Shown here: positions 6,205 through 9,734 of the stretch, in pieces
Layout of the letters: each line of letters starts with the position of its first letter
Position numbering within the stretch: position 1 is the first letter of the stretch
Assembly: GCA_020720525.1 (NCBI GenBank)
Contig: DYON01000088.1
Coordinates: forward strand, 1 to 9,734
DNA: 9,734 nucleotides
DNA from: Acetofilamentum sp.
Lineage (GTDB): Bacteria; Bacteroidota; Bacteroidia; Bacteroidales; DTU049
Direction of reading: 5' to 3'
Position numbers and translations under genes: made by a program
Notes under the pieces: generated by a model
Database searches by the model: none
What the model was told of the DNA's origin: nothing
Seen by the model: only the letters and a program-made list of their open reading frames with translations

Positions 6205-6756
6205 CTAGTGTTTTTTGAATGGGAGACCAAATGCTTTCAACAATGCGTGCGATTCTTTATCGGTTGGGGCAGATGTAACGAATGTGATATCCATCCCGGT
6301 AATCTTATTGATTTTGTCAATATTAATTTCCGGAAAAATAATCTGTTCGGTTACACCAAATGTGTAATTGCCACGTCCGTCGAATCCTTTATCACTAATG
6401 CCTCTGAAATCGCGAATACGCGGAACAGAAACAGAAATAAGACGATCAAGAAATTCGTACATACGCTCACCACGAAGAGTTACGCGAACTCCAACTTGGT
6501 TACCAATACGAACTTTAAAATTCGAAATATCTTTTCTCGATTTTGTTGAAACAGCTTTCTGACCAGTTACATTGGTCATTTCATCTATTGCAAAATCAAT
6601 CAATTTTTTATCAGCTACAGCATCGCCAACACCTTGATTAACTGAAATTTTCAGCAAACGAGGTACCTGCATTACAGTAGTGTACTGAAATTCTTCCATC
6701 AACGCTGGAACGATTTCATTCAAATACTTTTCTTTGAGTCGGGGAACGTATGTCAT
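6205..6756 (-). CDS. rplE: 50S ribosomal protein L5 (uL5)
   Basis: L5 binds 5S rRNA in the central protuberance and contacts S13 and the P-site tRNA across the subunit interface. The 183-residue protein begins MTYVPRLKEKYLNEIVPALM. It contains VPRLLKISVNQGVGDA at 31-46, KSRKDISNFKVRIGNQVGVR at 72-91, the signature LRGERMYEFLDRLISVSVPR at 94-113 and GRGNYTFGVTEQIIFPEI at 127-144. Its ATG overlaps the rplX stop by one base (TAATG), and a strong Shine-Dalgarno sequence lies in the rplX tail. In E. coli this junction is the S8-controlled start of the spc genes; I see no way to confirm such control here. Confidence 0.98.
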   Translation of the reverse strand: MTYVPRLKEKYLNEIVPALMEEFQYTTVMQVPRLLKISVNQGVGDAVADKKLIDFAIDEMTNVTGQKAVSTKSRKDISNFKVRIGNQVGVRVTLRGERMYEFLDRLISVSVPRIRDFRGISDKGFDGRGNYTFGVTEQIIFPEINIDKINKITGMDITFVTSAPTDKESHALLKAFGLPFKKH

Positions 6757-7082
6757 TACTTAATCTCCTCCTTAGTCTTAGATTTTTTAGAATATCTCAC
6801 AATTGAGCCATCTTCATTAACTCTGCGCCCAACGCGAGTAACATTTCCCTCTTTATCGACCAACATAAGATTAGAAATATTAATTGGAGCTTCTTGTTTA
6901 ACAATGCCGCCCTGAGAGTTTTTCGCAGATGGTTTGGAATGTTTAGAAACCATGTTCACGCCTTCAACAATAGCTCTGTATTTATCGGGAAACACTTCCA
7001 GCACCCGACCTTCACTGCCGCGGTAATTACCAGAAACAACTTTTACGTTGTCGCCTTTTTTGATTTTAATCTTTGCATTCAT
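6756..7082 (-). CDS. rplX: 50S ribosomal protein L24 (uL24)
   Basis: L24 is one of the first proteins to bind 23S rRNA during large-subunit assembly and sits near the exit of the peptide tunnel. The 108-residue product has the KOW motif at the N-terminus (KIKKGDNVKVVSGNYRGSEG at 6-25, continuing GRVLEVFP), then VEGVNMVSKHSKPS at 39-52, GGIVKQEAPINISNLMLVD at 58-76 and GRRVNEDGSIVRYSKKSK at 85-102. The charged tail ending TKEEIK also carries the Shine-Dalgarno sequence of rplE, which its stop codon overlaps by one base. It follows rplN by 11 bases and has no Shine-Dalgarno sequence at usual spacing. Confidence 0.98.
   Translation of the reverse strand: MNAKIKIKKGDNVKVVSGNYRGSEGRVLEVFPDKYRAIVEGVNMVSKHSKPSAKNSQGGIVKQEAPINISNLMLVDKEGNVTRVGRRVNEDGSIVRYSKKSKTKEEIK
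6765..6772 (-). promoter_or_regulatory. Strong Shine-Dalgarno sequence for rplE
   Basis: The minus strand reads AAGGAGGAGATTAAGTA before the rplE ATG. AGGAGG lies at 6767-6772 (10 bases from the ATG) and the overlapping AGGAG at 6765-6769 (8 bases). It is written by the last codons of rplX (Lys-Glu-Glu-Ile-Lys-stop). Together with the TAATG overlap it gives rplE both an SD site and a termination-reinitiation arrangement. Confidence 0.8.
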
Positions 7083-7093
7083 AGCTGTGAAAA

Positions 7094-7462
7094 TTATAGT
7101 ACCTCAGGGGCCAGTGAAACAATTTTCATGTACTGCTTGTCGCGCAACTCGCGTGGCACAGGTCCGAAAATACGGGTTCCTCGCAACTCATCAGTAGCAC
7201 TTAACAACACCACTGCGTTGTCGTCGAAGCGTATATATGAACCGTCGGGGCGACGGATTTCTTTTTTCGTGCGAACAACTACAGCTTTAGCTACAGTCCC
7301 TTTCTTGATGTTTCCGCTGGGGATCGCCGATTTCACAGTAACGATAATTTTATCGCCAACCGATGCGTATCTGCGTTTGGTTCCGCCCAGAACTCGGATA
7401 CAAAGAACTTCCTTGGCTCCGCTGTTGTCTGCTACGTTAAGTCTTGATTCCTGCTGTATCAT
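7094..7462 (-). CDS. rplN: 50S ribosomal protein L14 (uL14)
   Basis: L14 is a conserved beta-barrel protein at the subunit interface of the large subunit, next to L19, and forms an inter-subunit bridge. The 122-residue protein is exactly the usual length. It begins MIQQESRLNVADNSGAKEVL, has CIRVLGGTKRRYASVGDKI at 21-39 and the signature ELRGTRIFGPVPRELRDKQY at 92-111, and ends KIVSLAPEVL. In E. coli it is the first gene of the spc operon, but here it follows rpsQ by only 2 bases, so the S10 and spc parts appear to be one transcription unit. Confidence 0.98.
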   Translation of the reverse strand: MIQQESRLNVADNSGAKEVLCIRVLGGTKRRYASVGDKIIVTVKSAIPSGNIKKGTVAKAVVVRTKKEIRRPDGSYIRFDDNAVVLLSATDELRGTRIFGPVPRELRDKQYMKIVSLAPEVL

Positions 7463-7464
7463 GG

Positions 7465-7725
7465 TTATTTTGCCTTTTCAATTATTTCAATGAGTCTCCA
7501 ACGTTTGAGCTTGCTCAAAGGACGAGTCTCCATTATTGCAACCTTATCGCCAATATTGCATTCGTTGGCTTCATCGTGTGCCACAAAAGTATTTGTCTTT
7601 TTGATGAACTTACCATACTTAGGATGCTTAAGGCGACGTTCGACGAGAACAACAATAGATTTATCCATTTTGTTACTGGTAACTATTCCTACTCTCTCTT
7701 TACGTAAATTTCTTTCCATTTCCAT
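7465..7725 (-). CDS. rpsQ: 30S ribosomal protein S17 (uS17)
   Basis: S17 is an OB-fold protein that binds the 5' domain of 16S rRNA early in assembly. The 86-residue product begins MEMERNLRKERVGIVTSNKM, has HPKYGKFIKKTNTFVAHDEA at 34-53 and the S17 signature IGDKVAIMETRPLSKLKRWR at 58-77, and ends IEIIEKAK. Two in-frame ATGs, at 7725 and 7719, are both plausible starts; homologues begin close to either one and neither has a Shine-Dalgarno sequence. I took the upstream one, 11 bases after the rpmC stop. Confidence 0.97.
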   Translation of the reverse strand: MEMERNLRKERVGIVTSNKMDKSIVVLVERRLKHPKYGKFIKKTNTFVAHDEANECNIGDKVAIMETRPLSKLKRWRLIEIIEKAK

Positions 7726-7736
7726 TATAGCTGAAA

Positions 7737-7934
7737 TTACTTGATTTCCAATTCACGATTGCGCAACTCGGTCATAATGCGCGCTACTGTCTTTTTTGTT
7801 AGACCGATAACGCCGGGGTTGTCCAAAGGGTTAACGGCATGGCCCATATACAACTTTGAAAGTTGTTTTCTCTCCTCTACCAGTCGCTCTTTGAGCTCGT
7901 CGGTGGTCATTTCTTTGATTACTGCTGTCTTCAT
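7737..7934 (-). CDS. rpmC: 50S ribosomal protein L29 (uL29)
   Basis: L29 is a small helical protein beside the peptide exit tunnel, near L23, where SRP and trigger factor dock. The 65-residue product is a predicted two-helix hairpin: helix 1 in MTTDELKERLVEERKQLSKL at 9-28, and helix 2 in VIGLTKKTVARIMTELRNRE at 42-61, which carries the family's KKxxARIxTELR pattern. Length is normal. The gene lies between rplP (20 bases) and rpsQ (11 bases), its invariant position in this cluster. No Shine-Dalgarno sequence. Confidence 0.97.
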   Translation of the reverse strand: MKTAVIKEMTTDELKERLVEERKQLSKLYMGHAVNPLDNPGVIGLTKKTVARIMTELRNRELEIK

Positions 7935-7954
7935 AACGGTTCAGATTTAAAGGA

Positions 7955-8377
7955 CTATACTTCGATAAAATCCCTGCGAACAATAAACTTGGTTTTCACT
8001 GGAAGTTTTTGCGAGGCGAGGCGCAATGCCTCTTTGGCAACTTCGAGAGGAACTCCCTCGGCTTCGAACAAAATTCGACCCGGAGCTACCGGAGCTACAA
8101 AATATTCGGGAGCACCTTTACCTTTACCCATACGTACTTCGTTTGGTTTTTTGGTAATTGGTTTATCGGGGAATATACGAATCCAAATCTGTCCTTCACG
8201 TTTCATATAACGGGTAACTGCCTGACGGGCTGCTTCGATCTGACGACCTGTGAGCCAGGCTTCTTCCAGTGTTTTCAGTCCAAAGGACCCGAATGCCAAC
8301 TGATGTCCGCGCTGCGAAATTCCCTTGATGCAGTTTTTCTGTACTCTTCTGAATTTGGTTTTCTTTGGCTGTAACAT
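7955..8377 (-). CDS. rplP: 50S ribosomal protein L16 (uL16)
   Basis: L16 binds 23S rRNA near the A-site tRNA elbow and is needed late in assembly for peptidyl transferase activity. The 140-residue protein begins MLQPKKTKFRRVQKNCIKGI, has GSFGLKTLEEAWLTGRQIEA at 30-49, TRYMKREGQIWIRIFPDKPI at 55-74, the signature RMGKGKGAPEYFVAPVAPGR at 82-101 and EALRLASQKLPVKTKFIVRR at 116-135. Arg82 corresponds to the arginine (Arg81) hydroxylated in E. coli L16; the enzyme for that is not in this window. The gene lies 12 bases after rpsC and 20 before rpmC. Confidence 0.98.
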   Translation of the reverse strand: MLQPKKTKFRRVQKNCIKGISQRGHQLAFGSFGLKTLEEAWLTGRQIEAARQAVTRYMKREGQIWIRIFPDKPITKKPNEVRMGKGKGAPEYFVAPVAPGRILFEAEGVPLEVAKEALRLASQKLPVKTKFIVRRDFIEV

Positions 8378-8389
8378 TGATCTTCAGTT

Positions 8390-9175
8390 TTATGAGTTGG
8401 CACTATTCTTTTTCTGACCGCGATTGCGGTTAAAATTTTGATTTCCACCACCACGGTTATTGTTGTTGTTGTTGTTTCCACCGGTGCGGGCACCATCGCG
8501 ACGTTGCTTTTTGTCGGTACGAGGTGCATCTATACCGTAGAAATCGGGTTTTCCAAACATTTCGCCTTTGCAAATCCAAACTTTTATTCCCAAACGACCA
8601 TAGGTTGTATGAGCTTCAGATCTTGCATAATCGATATCGGCACGAAGTGTGTGAAGTGGTGTACGACCTTCTTTGTAATGTTCGGTGCGGCTCATTTCGG
8701 CTCCACCAATACGTCCAGAAATCGACACTTTCATTCCTTCGGCACCCATACGCATTGTTGATGCAACAGATGTTTTGATGGCTTTTCTGTGCGACATACG
8801 TCCTTCGATCTGACGTGCAATATTGTTGGCTACTAGAACAGCTTCCATTTCGGGGCGTTTCACCTCTGAAATATTGATTTGTACTTCTTTAAAAGTAAGT
8901 TTTTTCAACTCTTCGCGAAGTTCATCAACATCTTTACCTTTTTGTCCGATAATAAAACCGGGTTTGGCAGTGTGGATTGTTACAGTAACAAGCTTAACGC
9001 TACGTTCGATGAAAATTTTTGACACATTGGCTTTTGCCAAACGTACATTAAGATACTTACGAATCTTATTGTCTTCGACCAGCTTTTCGCCAAAGGTCTT
9101 TCCTCCGTACCAAATGGAATCCCATCCGCGTGTAATTCCAAGTCTGTTGCCTATCGGGTTAGTTTTTTGTCCCAT
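8390..9175 (-). CDS. rpsC: 30S ribosomal protein S3 (uS3) with Asn/Gly-rich tail
   Basis: S3 forms part of the mRNA entry tunnel, where with S4 and S5 it helps unwind mRNA. The 261-residue protein begins MGQKTNPIGNRLGITRGWDS. It has a type-II KH domain at about 39-107 with the RNA-binding loop IIGQKG at 75-80, and a C-terminal domain with ARQIEGRMSHRKAIKTS at 120-136, SGRIGGAEMSRTEHYKEGRT at 153-172 and YGRLGIKVWICKGEMF at 192-207. After about residue 215 comes a low-complexity basic tail with seven Asn in a row (234-240), then RGGGNQNFNRNRGQKKNS. Such G/N/R-rich tails are seen in Bacteroidota S3. It lies 8 bases after rplV. No Shine-Dalgarno sequence. Confidence 0.98.
   Translation of the reverse strand: MGQKTNPIGNRLGITRGWDSIWYGGKTFGEKLVEDNKIRKYLNVRLAKANVSKIFIERSVKLVTVTIHTAKPGFIIGQKGKDVDELREELKKLTFKEVQINISEVKRPEMEAVLVANNIARQIEGRMSHRKAIKTSVASTMRMGAEGMKVSISGRIGGAEMSRTEHYKEGRTPLHTLRADIDYARSEAHTTYGRLGIKVWICKGEMFGKPDFYGIDAPRTDKKQRRDGARTGGNNNNNNNRGGGNQNFNRNRGQKKNSANS
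8456..8476 (-). repeat. AAC trinucleotide repeat coding for seven Asn in S3
   Basis: On the coding strand five AAC codons are followed by AAT and AAC, giving Asn234-Asn240. Being a near-perfect triplet repeat in the reading frame, it can gain or lose units without a frameshift. It sits in the non-conserved tail after the folded domains of S3. Confidence 0.9.
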
Positions 9176-9183
9176 TATATAAA

Positions 9184-9612
9184 CTATTCTTGTGATTCAA
9201 CTATGGATTGTTCTTCAAAACGGCTTCCAAGCTCAATTGTAACATGATTTGAGCGTTTGCGGATGCGGTGTGCACGTCCTTGCGGAGCGGGCTGAATGCG
9301 TTTGAGCATTCTTGCACCATCAACACTAACACTTTTAACATACAATCCAGCATCCTCAATACGTACTTTGTTGTCGGTTTTCTGCTGCCAATTATTGATA
9401 GCAGATGTCAACAGTTTATATAAGTATTCAGATGAACCGTTTACAGTTGTCTTTAGCATAGCCAAAGCAATATCAGCATTTTTACCTTTCAACTGGCGTA
9501 CAACAGGGCGCATCTTACGAGGCGACACAGGACAACCGGTCAATCGGGCTGTATATTGACTTTTCTTTGCTTCTTTGCGCTTTTCGGCACTTATCCGTTT
9601 TCTAGCTCCCAT
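9184..9612 (-). CDS. rplV: 50S ribosomal protein L22 (uL22)
   Basis: L22 contacts all domains of 23S rRNA, and its long beta hairpin lines the peptide exit tunnel at the narrow point near the macrolide site. The 142-residue product has a basic start (MGARKRISAEKRKEAKK), the conserved TGCPVSPRKMRPVVRQLKGK at 25-44, NGSSEYLYKLLTSAINNWQQ at 58-77 and the hairpin region at about 92-117 (SVDGARMLKRIQPAPQGRAH at 96-115), followed by RIRKRSNHVTIEL. The acidic tail EEQSIVESQE after the last strand is longer than in E. coli L22 (110 residues). It lies between rpsS (19 bases) and rpsC (8 bases). A weak AAGG lies before the start. Confidence 0.98.
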   Translation of the reverse strand: MGARKRISAEKRKEAKKSQYTARLTGCPVSPRKMRPVVRQLKGKNADIALAMLKTTVNGSSEYLYKLLTSAINNWQQKTDNKVRIEDAGLYVKSVSVDGARMLKRIQPAPQGRAHRIRKRSNHVTIELGSRFEEQSIVESQE

Positions 9613-9631
9613 GGCAATTACCTTTTAATGA

Positions 9632-9734
9632 TTATTTCTTACCTGAATGTCCACGGAAAATACGTGTAGGTGAAAATTCTCCCAATTTGTGCCCAACCAT
9701 GTTTTCGGTTACATACACAGGGACAAACTTAATC
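9632..9734 (-). CDS. rpsS: 30S ribosomal protein S19 (uS19), 3' end only
   Basis: The last 33 codons and the stop are inside the window; the gene enters from the high-coordinate edge. They read IKFVPVYVTENMVGHKLGEF and then SPTRIFRGHSGKK, the highly conserved S19 ending (VxVTENMVGHKLGEFxPTRxFxGH). S19 lies in the head of the 30S subunit, pairs with S13 and contacts A-site tRNA. It precedes rplV by 19 bases, as in the S10 operon, where rplB normally lies just upstream (not seen here). Confidence 0.96.
   Translation of the reverse strand, partial: IKFVPVYVTENMVGHKLGEFSPTRIFRGHSGKK

Noticed and set aside
6740..6800. A possible S8 autoregulatory site at the rplX-rplE junction as in E. coli
   Set aside because: I could not recognise by eye a structure resembling the S8-binding helix of 16S rRNA; without folding or covariance analysis there is nothing to support it.
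6894..7493. A 199-codon open frame on the plus strand opposite rplX and rplN
   Set aside because: It lies fully antisense to two highly conserved ribosomal genes, has no start signal and its translation has no recognisable pattern; it follows from codon bias on the other strand.
8456..8476. The TTG/GTT repeat as an unannotated mobile-element or CRISPR-like repeat
   Set aside because: It is a simple in-frame AAC codon run within S3, with no spacers, inverted ends or target duplication.
1..9734. An undescribed accessory or defence system hidden in the cluster
   Set aside because: Every base is explained by conserved housekeeping genes or gaps of at most 24 bases; no foreign gene, insertion, RNA gene or repeat array is present.

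Overview
The window is one uninterrupted stretch of the S10-spc-alpha ribosomal protein cluster, read entirely from the minus strand (transcription runs from the high-coordinate end to the low-coordinate end). It holds 20 complete genes and two partial genes at the edges. Everything points to a bacterium of the phylum Bacteroidota, probably near Bacteroidales. L36 and S14 are both the zinc-free type with that phylum's sequence style. S3 ends in a low-complexity Gly/Asn/Arg tail. The gene order secY-map-infA-rpmJ-rpsM-rpsK-rpsD, without adk, is also familiar there. Most starts lack a Shine-Dalgarno (SD) sequence and have A/T-rich leaders. The phylum call is fairly firm; anything finer is a guess.

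Layout in transcription order. (1) End of the S10 part, 9734 down to 7465: rpsS (3' end only), rplV, rpsC, rplP, rpmC, rpsQ. (2) The spc part, 7462 down to 876: rplN, rplX, rplE, rpsN, rpsH, rplF, rplR, rpsE, rpmD, rplO, secY, map, infA, rpmJ. (3) Start of the alpha part, 851 down to 1: rpsM, rpsK and the first 12 codons of rpsD. Gaps between genes are 0-24 bases, with one 1-base overlap (rplX/rplE). No stretch is long enough to hold an extra gene, and I see no promoter or terminator, so the simplest reading is one long transcript that begins and ends outside the window.

Together the genes make parts of both ribosomal subunits: S3, S5, S8, S11, S13, S14, S17, S19 and the start of S4, plus L5, L6, L14, L15, L16, L18, L22, L24, L29, L30 and L36. 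They also make initiation factor IF-1, the SecY channel that accepts nascent membrane and exported proteins, and the methionine aminopeptidase that trims new N-termini. Making, targeting and first processing of proteins are thus co-expressed.

I found no undescribed system. The points worth a second look are small: three strong SD sequences (rplE, rplF, map) among otherwise SD-poor starts, two of them written inside the last codons of the upstream gene; a short motif shared by the leaders of several genes, most clearly rpsM, rpsK and rpsD; and an AAC-repeat-encoded Asn run in the S3 tail.
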